The notes under the pieces were generated by a model. The model was not told the DNA's origin. It saw nothing but the letters and a program-made list of their open reading frames with translations, and made no database searches. From Candidatus Sivonenia alaskensis PMM_0068 (GTDB lineage: Bacteria > Cyanobacteriota > Cyanobacteriia > Gloeobacterales > PMM-0068), in the NCBI GenBank assembly GCA_949127685.1, contig CASBPW010000331.1:1-5928 (forward strand): 5,928 bases of DNA, given 5' to 3'. Below are positions 1 to 5,607 of the stretch, piece by piece. Position 1 is the first letter of the stretch. The number at the start of each line of letters is the position of its first letter. A program made the position numbers and the translations under genes.

Positions 1-2
1 CC

Positions 3-83
3 GATTTACAGAAGCGGATTCTCGAACTGATGAAATTACCAGAATCTCTGTATCACCTACATCTCAAGCAGGGCAAGACTTAA
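3..83 (+). CDS. Possible 3' end of an unidentified gene (partial)
   Basis: From the left edge, the frame starting at base 3 is open for 26 codons and stops at TAA 81-83. The translated tail is helix-like, with LQKRILELMKLPESLYH in its middle, which is why I prefer it to the other open frame (bases 2-151), whose product is serine-rich and low in structure. No start is visible and no family is recognised. With so few codons this could be chance. Confidence that it is a real gene end is low. Confidence 0.25.
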   Translation, partial: DLQKRILELMKLPESLYHLHLKQGKT

Positions 84-140
84 TTCTTTTCTCTCGTCCA
101 AAATCAGCGAACCGACAGTTATCAGCACAGTCCAAGATGG

Positions 141-180
141 CGAAAAGCTAAAAGAGACTCCAGCAGGCTCCTAGGTCTCT
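141..180 (-). terminator. Candidate intrinsic terminator after the ABM-domain gene
   Basis: On the minus strand the sequence AGAGAC (180-175) pairs with GTCTCT (158-153) across a 16-nt loop. The T-rich stretch TCTCTTTT follows at once, then a second TTTT. The stem begins inside the TGA stop codon of the upstream gene. The stem is only 6 bp and the loop is long, so this is a modest candidate. The plus-strand reading has no T-run after the stem. Confidence 0.4.
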
Positions 181-860
181 CAAGAAGCTGACTCGGTGAA
201 AACAATTTTGTACAAAGATTTCTGAAACTCGTTTTCTGCGAGTTCTAGCATCTCAACAATCGGACCAGCAAAGGGTGGATCGTCCACCATCGCAGCATAT
301 TCAGCTTGGGTCTTCCATAGTCCATAGTTCACACAGCGCGCCCCTTCCCCCGCGATGCTGCGGTGGAAATGAGTCGAAATCAATCCCGGTTGCCCAGCCA
401 CCATGTCCACGGCTTCTTTGGCTAATTCCATGAAGCGTGCCTGATTCTCCGGTTTTTTCATTTTGAAAATGCCGAAATTGATCAGTCCCTCTGTCTCGGT
501 AGAAAGCTCGATCTCACTGCCTCCAGGCTCACTGATAAAAATTTCGTAGAGATGCAGATCTGGCTTGGGGAATTCAGAAAGCTTAGCCGCTTTTACTTTC
601 ACGTCGGCATTTTTGATAAAAGCGAAATATTCCTCTTGACTCTTCCACTGGGCGTAATTGATCACCCGTAGACCGTCTAAACTCCTATGGATGGTAGATG
701 AAATAAATCCCGGCTTCGGTTTCCCTCGTTCTGATGCCGGACACATCGCAGCGGTGATGAAGTCTCTGATCGTATCCACTAGTCCCTGCTGCCACTCAGG
801 CTCCGTGGGGAAAATAGCCATCACGGTGGTTAGATGATTGTCTTTAGAAACAACAGGCAT
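180..860 (-). CDS. Tandem ABM-domain (antibiotic biosynthesis monooxygenase-like) protein
   Basis: This 226-residue protein contains two copies of the ABM fold, a dimeric ferredoxin-like alpha-beta barrel, at about residues 10-110 and 125-223. Both halves carry the family signature: GFISSTIHRS followed by NYAQWKSQEEY (residues 51-79) in the first, and GLISTHFHRS followed by NYGLWKTQAEY (159-188) in the second. The two halves are clearly homologous, so one chain could form the barrel that single-domain ABM proteins make as homodimers. Members include quinone and heme monooxygenases and many proteins of unknown activity; no substrate can be inferred here. There is no signal peptide or membrane segment, so it is probably cytosolic. 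It lies 88 nt downstream of a pirin gene on the same strand, which suggests co-transcription. The ATG at 858-860 is the first in frame. Its ribosome binding site is weak, with a TAGG abutting the start and another about 9 nt upstream. Confidence 0.85.
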   Translation of the reverse strand: MPVVSKDNHLTTVMAIFPTEPEWQQGLVDTIRDFITAAMCPASERGKPKPGFISSTIHRSLDGLRVINYAQWKSQEEYFAFIKNADVKVKAAKLSEFPKPDLHLYEIFISEPGGSEIELSTETEGLINFGIFKMKKPENQARFMELAKEAVDMVAGQPGLISTHFHRSIAGEGARCVNYGLWKTQAEYAAMVDDPPFAGPIVEMLELAENEFQKSLYKIVFTESAS

Positions 861-948
861 CCTACAGACCTAAGTGATATTTACTTTTTATCGCAGGATG
901 CTCCTTTTGCATAGCTTGAGGGCTTATGAGCAGCATCGATCCGTTATC

Positions 949-1665
949 TCAGGCTAGATCGAAAAGCAAGATTTCCGCTTCAGCGTCCGCAACCATGGTG
1001 AGGGATTCTTCCCCATTAATTTGCACCCCATCGCCTGCGCTGAGGGCCTGGCCATTCAGGGTTACGCTACCCTTGGCGATCTGTAGCCAAGCATAACGCT
1101 TCGGTTTCACTTCATAGGTGACCATATTTTGAGTCTCCAGCACTGCTGCGTAGATATCCACATCTTGGTGAATGGTGACGGCCCCTTCACGACCGTCTTT
1201 AGCGGCAATCAAACATAATTTGTTTTTCTTCTCCTCCAGAGGAAAGGCGCGTTGCTCATATCTTGGTGTCAATCCTTGCTGATCTGGAAGAATCCAAATT
1301 TGCAATAAGTGCACAGGCTCTGTTTGTGAGTGATTAAATTCACTATGGGTAATACCCTTGCCAGCACTCATGATCTGGGCATCTCCGGGCAAAATTACAG
1401 ACCCCGTACCCAAACTATCCCTATGCTCCAAAGCCCCTTCTAGAACATAGGTCAGAATTTCCATATCTTTGTGACCATGGGTGCTAAATCCAGCGCCAGG
1501 GATAACCCGGTCTTCGTTGATTACCCTCAAGGCCCGAAAGCCCATCCGGTTGGGATCGTAGAAGTTGCTAAAGGAAAAAGTATGGTAGCTTTCTAGCCAG
1601 CCAATCTTGGCGTGACCACGGGCATTTCTGTCATGAATTAGATGGCTGATGACGTTTTGGGCCAT
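949..1665 (-). CDS. Pirin family protein (quercetinase YhhW-type bicupin)
   Basis: This 238-residue protein has the length and layout of bacterial pirins such as E. coli YhhW. The N-terminal pirin signature includes SYHTFSFSNFYDP (residues 26-38) and GFSTHGHKDMEI (59-70). The expected metal ligands are present: His63 and His65 in THGHKD, then His107 and Glu109 in ITHSEF. The C-terminal cupin (about residues 150-238) lacks an obvious metal site, as in relatives. Bacterial pirins of this type can act as quercetin 2,3-dioxygenases in vitro, and others have regulatory or stress roles; the physiological role here is unknown. It has no signal peptide and is probably cytosolic. The start ATG at 1663-1665 has a GAGG Shine-Dalgarno (1677-1674) 8 nt upstream. 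An ABM-domain gene follows on the same strand. An inverted repeat at 1698-1714 sits in its upstream region. Confidence 0.95.
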   Translation of the reverse strand: MAQNVISHLIHDRNARGHAKIGWLESYHTFSFSNFYDPNRMGFRALRVINEDRVIPGAGFSTHGHKDMEILTYVLEGALEHRDSLGTGSVILPGDAQIMSAGKGITHSEFNHSQTEPVHLLQIWILPDQQGLTPRYEQRAFPLEEKKNKLCLIAAKDGREGAVTIHQDVDIYAAVLETQNMVTYEVKPKRYAWLQIAKGSVTLNGQALSAGDGVQINGEESLTMVADAEAEILLFDLA

Positions 1666-1697
1666 AACTGAGACCTCATTAAGATGGAACAGGCTTC

Positions 1698-1714
1698 TTC
1701 CGTTGTAGACGGAA
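1698..1714. promoter_or_regulatory. Inverted repeat upstream of the pirin gene, candidate operator
   Basis: TTCCGT (1698-1703) and ACGGAA (1709-1714) are perfect 6-bp inverted arms around a 5-nt spacer, 33 to 49 nt upstream of the pirin ATG. The size suits a dimeric repressor site, or a small hairpin in the 5' leader of the mRNA. No transcriptional regulator gene lies in the window and I find no consensus -35/-10 pair nearby, so the function is inferred only from symmetry and place. Confidence 0.35.
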
Positions 1715-1860
1715 AATCATCCCATGACTAGCTTAGGACCTACATATTTTGCGGAGTATTGCTTGGAGGGTAGAGCTTTGCAGGCAGGCCTGTCCTGAAG
1801 AACACTGGTAAAGGTGTAAGCCACTTGCTAGGGTAGAAAAAATATCTTTGAAGGGTCCGT

Positions 1861-2178
1861 ATGATGAACCAACCTAGTAAACCCAATTCAGGTCAAAAAG
1901 AAGTTGATGGTGCCGTTGAGGGGCTGCAATCTGCGGGAGAAGACCTTGGCTACAGTCTGACCCCGGAATCGGTGAATACGCAACCAACCCCCCAGGACCT
2001 CCTAAACGCAGCCGCAGCCTATACCCTCTCGAAAGTGGGGACAGGAGCAAACATTTCCAACTTCCAAAAAACTTCTGAGAAACCAGAGATCTGGGAAGGG
2101 ACCGTGACGAGAGGGAATACAACGAAGACGATAACTGGGAAGAGAGTTCCTGGGGGCTATAAGTTTTCGGTCCAGTAA
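1861..2178 (+). CDS. Small hypothetical protein (105 aa)
   Basis: I do not recognise this protein. The first half is polar and rich in Gln, Pro, Ser and Asn, and probably flexible. It is followed by a likely helix (PQDLLNAAAAYTLSKVG, about residues 44-60). The basic C-terminus, ending KRVPGGYKFSVQ, looks like short beta strands. There is no signal peptide, membrane segment or cysteine. The gene looks real because a good Shine-Dalgarno (GAAGGG, 1850-1855) sits 5 nt before the ATG at 1861 and a second gene follows after 34 nt on the same strand. The next codon is also ATG (1864), giving a 104-residue alternative. The 195 nt upstream, shared with the divergent pirin gene, should hold its promoter, but I see no consensus pair. 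An overlapping minus-strand frame has poorer composition and is ignored. Confidence 0.7.
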   Translation: MMNQPSKPNSGQKEVDGAVEGLQSAGEDLGYSLTPESVNTQPTPQDLLNAAAAYTLSKVGTGANISNFQKTSEKPEIWEGTVTRGNTTKTITGKRVPGGYKFSVQ

Positions 2179-2212
2179 GGATAACCTGGATCTAGCCCCT
2201 ATATTGTTTTAC

Positions 2213-3310
2213 ATGGCTCAACGTTTCCGGTTCATCTTGAAATACGGGTCACTGTTCTTGTTGACAGGGTTTCTAGCTTGGAGCGGTGGGTCAGTTTCAG
2301 CCGCTCAGCTTGAAGATCCGATCCAGCTTCTTAGCCGTTATCATCAAGCTTTACAGCAGCTTCCTGCTCCAACCCTGAAACGCTACACCCAACAGATCCA
2401 AACGAGCAATTGGCAAGAGGGCATCGCTACGGCAGACTTCCGTTTTCAGGAGGATGGTAGCTGGGAAGCCCAAATTCTGGATGGGGACAAACTGCGCACC
2501 CTCAATTCCTCGCAAGTGGAGCTAGTGGACCAGGGTGACCGCTTACGCCTGTATTCTCTCTATGTGCAACAACCCGACAAGCTCGCACCCCATGTAAGCG
2601 TTGATTTGGATGCCACCGCAGAAACCTATACGCCTGTCGTCATGGAAACGAGGGAATTAGGGGGCAAACCTGTCAGTTATCTACAACTCAAAGCCAATAA
2701 TAAAGGTCGTTTACGCGAACTGTGGCTAGACCCGGAAACAGCCCTACCGCGCAGAGTCAAACTCTATCTATCTGGGATTTGGGGAGTGGCCAATATGACC
2801 CTAGATTTTCAGCCCGTCGAAACCTACTGGTTGCCCTTACGGACCCGTATGGAAATCAACATGAATTTCTGGGTGCCTGTCGGTTTTTCACGACGTACTT
2901 TCAACGGTTTGGTGGATATTGGCAGCCAATACACAGACTACCAGCTGGGAGCGCAAGCCGCACAACCTCTACCCTCGACTCCTGCTACAACCCAAACAGC
3001 TAAATCTCTCAGCAGCAAGTCGGACAACCGCCAAAGCGATGCTGCAAAAGACAGTGCGCTTGGCGCTCCCCTTAAGGTGAGTGTCTCTAGCCAAAGTTCG
3101 TCTTCCCTGCTGGCTGACCGCATCGCTGATTTTAACCTGAGTAAACCGGACGTAAGGGACCCCAGAACCCATCTCAATACGTTCTACACGTTAAAAATGG
3201 GCAAAACCAGCCTGCTGATGTACCTATTCCGCTTCGAGAGCAAACAGCCGCTCGTCCCTATGGAACCGGCCAATACCCAAGGAGATGCCTTCAAACTTTT
3301 TGGGAATTAA
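2213..3310 (+). CDS. Exported LolA-like (outer-membrane lipoprotein-sorting fold) protein
   Basis: The ATG at 2213 gives 365 residues; an in-frame TTG at 2204 would add three more and is less likely. The N-terminus is a classical signal peptide: basic MAQRFRFILKYG, a hydrophobic SLFLLTGFLAW core, and a cleavage site after SVSA or SVSAA (about residue 30-31). Mature residues 35-245 alternate short strands in the manner of LolA/LolB/RseB-type barrels, including GRLRELWLDPETALPRRV (165-182), a common phrase in such proteins, then ETYWLPLRTRMEIN. Residues about 250-300 form a Ser/Thr/Gln/Ala-rich low-complexity linker. About 65 more ordered residues follow, ending KLFGN. By this fold it may bind lipid or hydrophobic ligand in the periplasm, but that is inference. 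No strong Shine-Dalgarno precedes the start, which fits translational coupling to the small gene 34 nt upstream. Its TAA overlaps the stop codon of the convergent lyase gene. Confidence 0.75.
   Translation: MAQRFRFILKYGSLFLLTGFLAWSGGSVSAAQLEDPIQLLSRYHQALQQLPAPTLKRYTQQIQTSNWQEGIATADFRFQEDGSWEAQILDGDKLRTLNSSQVELVDQGDRLRLYSLYVQQPDKLAPHVSVDLDATAETYTPVVMETRELGGKPVSYLQLKANNKGRLRELWLDPETALPRRVKLYLSGIWGVANMTLDFQPVETYWLPLRTRMEINMNFWVPVGFSRRTFNGLVDIGSQYTDYQLGAQAAQPLPSTPATTQTAKSLSSKSDNRQSDAAKDSALGAPLKVSVSSQSSSSLLADRIADFNLSKPDVRDPRTHLNTFYTLKMGKTSLLMYLFRFESKQPLVPMEPANTQGDAFKLFGN
3307..3310. other. Overlapping stop codons of convergent genes (TTAA)
   Basis: The four bases TTAA hold the plus-strand TAA (3308-3310) of the LolA-like gene and the minus-strand TAA (3309-3307) of the lyase gene. 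The two genes therefore converge with no spacer, and no terminator hairpin lies between them. Confidence 0.9.
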
Positions 3311-3870
3311 ACGCCCAATTTTTTGAGAATTTCAGTTGCTTTCAGCCGCACCACTCGGTCCGTATCTTCTTGGGCGTGGATTAGAGCCTGCTGTACGACT
3401 GGATCTTGGACAAAGGGTTCTAAGCTAATTACGACCGCATAACGCACAGCCCAGTCAGGATCAGCGATAACCGAGAGTAAAACAGGAATCGCCCGAGGGT
3501 CTTGCAAAACGCCTAAACCTTTCGCTGAGGCCCGACGCACACTGGGCGCAAAATCTTCTGTCAGTCCCCAAACAAAGGTATCAAAGCTGTCGGGATGGGC
3601 CAGTTGGACTAAAGCACGAATCTCTTGATAGCGGGCAGCATAATCATGGTCATCTAAGTTTTGGATAATCAGCGGAACAGCTTGTTCCCCATAGCCAACC
3701 AGACCTTCCACAATCACGTCACAGATGGCACTGTTGGTGCAGCGCAGGCTACGAATCAATACAGGAATGACCTCAGCACTTCGGGTTGCTATCAACTGCT
3801 CGATAGCAATCCGGAGGTCTTCTTCGTTTTGAGCGGTTTGAACTTTTATAATTAGTACGGATAGGTCCAC
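3307..3870 (-). CDS. cpcF: CpcF-like phycobilin lyase subunit (HEAT repeats)
   Basis: This is a HEAT-repeat protein of the CpcE/CpcF bilin lyase family. With CpcE, CpcF attaches phycocyanobilin to Cys84 of the phycocyanin alpha subunit. CpcF-type features are the N-terminal LIIKVQTA, NLDDHDYAARYQEIRAL (about residues 71-87), DFAPSVRRASAKGLG (106-120) and DPDWAVRYAVVISLE (137-151). I start it at GTG 3870-3868, giving 187 residues. An AGGA (3879-3876) lies 5 nt upstream, the gap after the linker stop is 16 nt, and the N-terminus then matches the family. The in-frame ATG at 3939 would give 210 residues but would overlap the linker gene by 53 nt with a non-family leader. Between AKGLG and the DPDW motif it is shorter than canonical CpcF as I remember it. 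No PecF-type NHCQ motif is present, arguing against a lyase-isomerase. No cpcE lies in the window, so a stand-alone or alternative lyase cannot be excluded. Confidence 0.75.
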   Translation of the reverse strand: MDLSVLIIKVQTAQNEEDLRIAIEQLIATRSAEVIPVLIRSLRCTNSAICDVIVEGLVGYGEQAVPLIIQNLDDHDYAARYQEIRALVQLAHPDSFDTFVWGLTEDFAPSVRRASAKGLGVLQDPRAIPVLLSVIADPDWAVRYAVVISLEPFVQDPVVQQALIHAQEDTDRVVRLKATEILKKLGV

Positions 3871-3875
3871 AAGTT

Positions 3876-3879
3876 TCCT
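3876..3879 (-). promoter_or_regulatory. Ribosome binding site that decides the cpcF-like start
   Basis: AGGA, followed by AACTT and then GTG on the minus strand, is the only good Shine-Dalgarno near the start of the lyase gene. It lies in the 16-nt gap just after the linker TAG stop (3889-3887), and so supports the GTG at 3870 over the ATG at 3939. Confidence 0.6.
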
Positions 3880-3886
3880 ACCACTA

Positions 3887-5479
3887 CTAACGTCCCACAG
3901 GCGAGACAGCTCCACCTCTAAGCGCATTAGCCATAACAATGAAGGGTTCTAAGTTGGAACCGGAGCGAGGAATAACCGCATTTAGACGAGCAACCTGTCC
4001 ACCGATTCCTCGGTCCGTATCACTGCCAGCCCAGCCATCGTAGAGGCGTATCATCCGGCCAAAGGCTTCTGCACTCTGACTGACCTGATACTTGAATCCC
4101 CGGAAATAAGGAACGGTATCTTCGCCAAAATTCTCCAGATACTCTTCGCTATCGAGATAGGAATCCATCTCCGCGTCGTAGCCCTGGCTTTCATAGAGGT
4201 TTAGATGACGAGAAATTTCTGCTTGGTCATAGGGAGCACGACCGAGTAAGAGCTTGTGGCTCAGCTCAATCGCCCGATTTTGAGAAGCCTTCTGGAAAAA
4301 ACGAGTCTTGAAGACCTCACTCTTAACTAAAGCTCGAACAAAGCCCCGGATCGTCAGTTCGCCATTACGCAGTTGAGATTCAGCAATGGTGGGACGCTCA
4401 CTCTCCATCACATAGGTATTGCCAAAGATTTGCCTATAGGTGGCGTACAAAGCTCCTTGAAATTCACCTTCAGTAAAAGGAGCCCGCAGCACAACCCTAG
4501 GTGTTTCCAAAGCCCCAACCGCCCGGATGCGCTCCTGGCCATAGGTTTCTGTTTGCTGATAGGGAGAGGGCCGGGCATATTCATTAGCTAAGATCCGGGC
4601 TCGGTCTCCTCCGATTTCACCCACTATCCGCCCCCCCTGAGGCTGAGGCACTAGCTGACGAGCCATTTCCAGGAACGGAGCCAAAACAAATATGCTTGAG
4701 GTGCTCTTCTGAGAAACACTGCTAAAGGTTGAACCAGTGTCTAGCCATACATCCCGTAAGGCGCTAGGACGAACAACGGTGATGGGTTGATTCAAGGCAA
4801 TATTTTGATTGAGACGAGCCTTTAGACCATCTTTAGCCCGGTCGGTATCGCTGCCAGCCCAGCCATCATAAAGAGAGAAAAGGCGACTATAGCCTACAGA
4901 ATACTGACCCGCCTGATAGTTGAATCCTCGATAGTAGGGAACGGTATCTTCACCAAAATTCTCCAGGTACTCTTGGCTATCGAGATAGGAATCCATCTCT
5001 GCTTCATAGCCCTGGCTTTCATAGAGGTCTAGATGACGAGAAATCTCTGCTTGGTCATGGGGAGCGCGACCGAGTAAAAGTTTGTAGCTCAGTTCAATCG
5101 CCCGATTTTGAGAAGTTTTGTAAAAGAAACGAGTCTTATAGACTTCACTCTTAACTAAAGCTCGGATAAAGCCTCGAACCGTCAGTTCGCCATTACGCAG
5201 TTGAGATTCAGCAATGGTGGGCCGCTCACTCTCCATCACATAGGTATTGCCAAAGATTTGCCTATAGACGGCATACAAAGCTCCTTGAAATTCACTTTCA
5301 GTAAAAGGAGCCCGCAACATAACTTTGGGAGCCTCAGCAAGAGCAGCCGTACCCAATCGGTCTCGACCATAAGCTTCTGGCTGAGCATAGGGAGAAGGAG
5401 TCGTCAGCTTATTGGGAACAACCATTCGACTTCCACCTATTTCTCTAGCCATGGACAAATATTGTTCTGCGACGGTCAT
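3887..5479 (-). CDS. Double-domain phycobilisome rod linker polypeptide
   Basis: This 530-residue protein contains two complete PBS-linker domains (pfam00427 type) at about residues 57-190 and 333-466, against one in ordinary rod linkers of about 250-290 residues. Both domains show YRQIFGN, MESERPTIAESQLRNGELT, RALVKSEV, KLLLGRAP, a DSYLDS/EYLENFGEDTVPY stretch and LYDGWAGSDTDR. Linkers of this family sit inside phycobiliprotein hexamers and set the stacking and energy flow of the rods. The copies are offset by exactly 276 residues with no gap. Residues 227-299 form a spacer, and 501-530 a short tail. I see no CpcD-type domain (pfam01383), no membrane helix and no cysteine, so the protein carries no bilin and is unlikely to be CpcL or ApcE. 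Whether it is CpcC-, CpcG- or CpeC-like cannot be settled, so no symbol is given. The start ATG (5479-5477) has a strong AAGGAG 5 nt upstream. It lies between another linker gene and a cpcF-like gene, presumably in one operon. Confidence 0.93.
   Translation of the reverse strand: MTVAEQYLSMAREIGGSRMVVPNKLTTPSPYAQPEAYGRDRLGTAALAEAPKVMLRAPFTESEFQGALYAVYRQIFGNTYVMESERPTIAESQLRNGELTVRGFIRALVKSEVYKTRFFYKTSQNRAIELSYKLLLGRAPHDQAEISRHLDLYESQGYEAEMDSYLDSQEYLENFGEDTVPYYRGFNYQAGQYSVGYSRLFSLYDGWAGSDTDRAKDGLKARLNQNIALNQPITVVRPSALRDVWLDTGSTFSSVSQKSTSSIFVLAPFLEMARQLVPQPQGGRIVGEIGGDRARILANEYARPSPYQQTETYGQERIRAVGALETPRVVLRAPFTEGEFQGALYATYRQIFGNTYVMESERPTIAESQLRNGELTIRGFVRALVKSEVFKTRFFQKASQNRAIELSHKLLLGRAPYDQAEISRHLNLYESQGYDAEMDSYLDSEEYLENFGEDTVPYFRGFKYQVSQSAEAFGRMIRLYDGWAGSDTDRGIGGQVARLNAVIPRSGSNLEPFIVMANALRGGAVSPVGR
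3905..3946 (-). repeat. Flanking motif, copy 3 (C-terminal, residues 512-525)
   Basis: PFIVMANAL followed by RGGAV matches the motif found at the N-terminus and between the two domains. It is the most divergent of the three, with Asn in place of Arg after Met-Ala. It lies 46 residues after the end of linker domain 2 and close to the C-terminus of the protein. Confidence 0.5.
3985..4590 (-). repeat. Linker repeat unit, copy 2 (second domain)
   Basis: This is the second member of a direct repeat in phase with the reading frame; every base matches its partner at +828 without an indel at the landmarks I checked (3985, 4025, 4113, 4321, 4559). Over 4321-4500 against 5149-5328 I count 15 mismatches in 180 nt, 14 of them transitions. 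Identity falls towards both ends of the unit. Confidence 0.9.
4622..4678 (-). repeat. Flanking motif, copy 2 (inter-domain spacer, residues 268-286)
   Basis: PFLEMARQL, a five-residue insert VPQPQ, then GGRIV repeats the N-terminal pattern in the spacer between the two linker domains. The spacer upstream of it (residues 227-266) is Ser/Thr-rich and has no counterpart elsewhere in the protein. Confidence 0.6.
4813..5418 (-). repeat. Linker repeat unit, copy 1 (first domain)
   Basis: This is the partner of the unit at 3985-4590. It covers the SPYAQPEAYG lead-in, the whole PBS-linker domain and the GSDTDR end of domain 1. The longest identical runs with copy 2 are just over 40 nt, around 5177-5221 and 5223-5266. 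Such direct repeats inside one gene are prone to unequal recombination. Confidence 0.9.
5420..5464 (-). repeat. Flanking motif, copy 1 (N-terminal, residues 6-20)
   Basis: QYLSMAREI followed directly by GGSRMV opens the protein, before linker domain 1. It shares [PQ]-[FY]-[LI]-x-M-A-[RN]-x-[IL] and a following Gly-Gly with the other two copies and is probably a short helix. Confidence 0.6.
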
Positions 5480-5484
5480 AAGGA

Positions 5485-5490
5485 CTCCTT
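5485..5490 (-). promoter_or_regulatory. Strong ribosome binding site of the double linker gene
   Basis: AAGGAG (5490-5485) lies 5 nt before the ATG. With the next five bases it forms the near-palindrome AAGGAGTCCTT. It is the strongest Shine-Dalgarno in the window, which suits an abundant structural protein. Confidence 0.75.
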
Positions 5491-5565
5491 AGTGTCTCTC
5501 AAATCAAATCTCTTGGCTTAAATTACATCTTGAATGACAAACCCGAGGCGGTTTTTGGGCTTTGA

Positions 5566-5605
5566 GAGAACCCTAGAGGATTTGGTGTCCTCTAGGGCTT
5601 TTCTC
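5566..5605 (-). promoter_or_regulatory. Stable hairpin between the two linker genes
   Basis: CCCTAGAGGA (5571-5580) and TCCTCTAGGG (5588-5597) form a perfect 10-bp stem with a 7-nt loop. Outer arms GAGAA (5566-5570) and TTCTC (5601-5605) extend it past a 3-nt bulge. In the transcribed minus direction it starts 2 nt after the stop codon of the upstream linker and is not followed by a T-run. A role as a 3'-end stabiliser, or as a partial terminator setting linker stoichiometry, fits better than a full terminator. Read on the plus strand it is followed only by CTTTTC. Confidence 0.65.
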
Positions 5606-5607
5606 GC

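Noticed and set aside
2..151. Second open frame at the left edge, ending at TAA 149-151
   Set aside because: It is longer than the frame ending at 83, but its product is Ser-rich with no helical pattern; I could not choose it with any confidence.
1785..1792. CAGGCCTG palindrome in the divergent intergenic region
   Set aside because: Eight symmetric bases are expected by chance at this scale, and the flanks do not extend the symmetry.
1874..2122. 82-codon minus-strand reading frame opposite the small plus-strand gene
   Set aside because: Its product is Leu/Ser/Arg-rich with no family features, and the plus-strand frame has a good ribosome binding site and fits an operon.
2204..2212. TTG start for the LolA-like gene
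   Set aside because: The ATG three codons later gives a normal signal peptide; neither start has a strong ribosome binding site.
2722..3177. Several 67-93 codon frames on both strands inside the LolA-like gene
   Set aside because: They lie wholly within a well-supported gene and their products have biased, unstructured composition.
3661..3855. 64-codon plus-strand frame inside the lyase gene
   Set aside because: It is a shadow of a HEAT-repeat gene with no supporting start signal or family match.
3868..3939. ATG at 3939 as the start of the cpcF-like gene
   Set aside because: It would overlap the linker gene by 53 nt and add 23 residues that do not resemble the start of CpcF; the GTG at 3870 has a spaced AGGA.
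4373..5521. Two similar plus-strand frames (4373-4591 and 5201-5521) that begin with the same residues
   Set aside because: They look alike only because they are antisense to the two copies of the linker repeat; neither has a ribosome binding site or a recognisable product.
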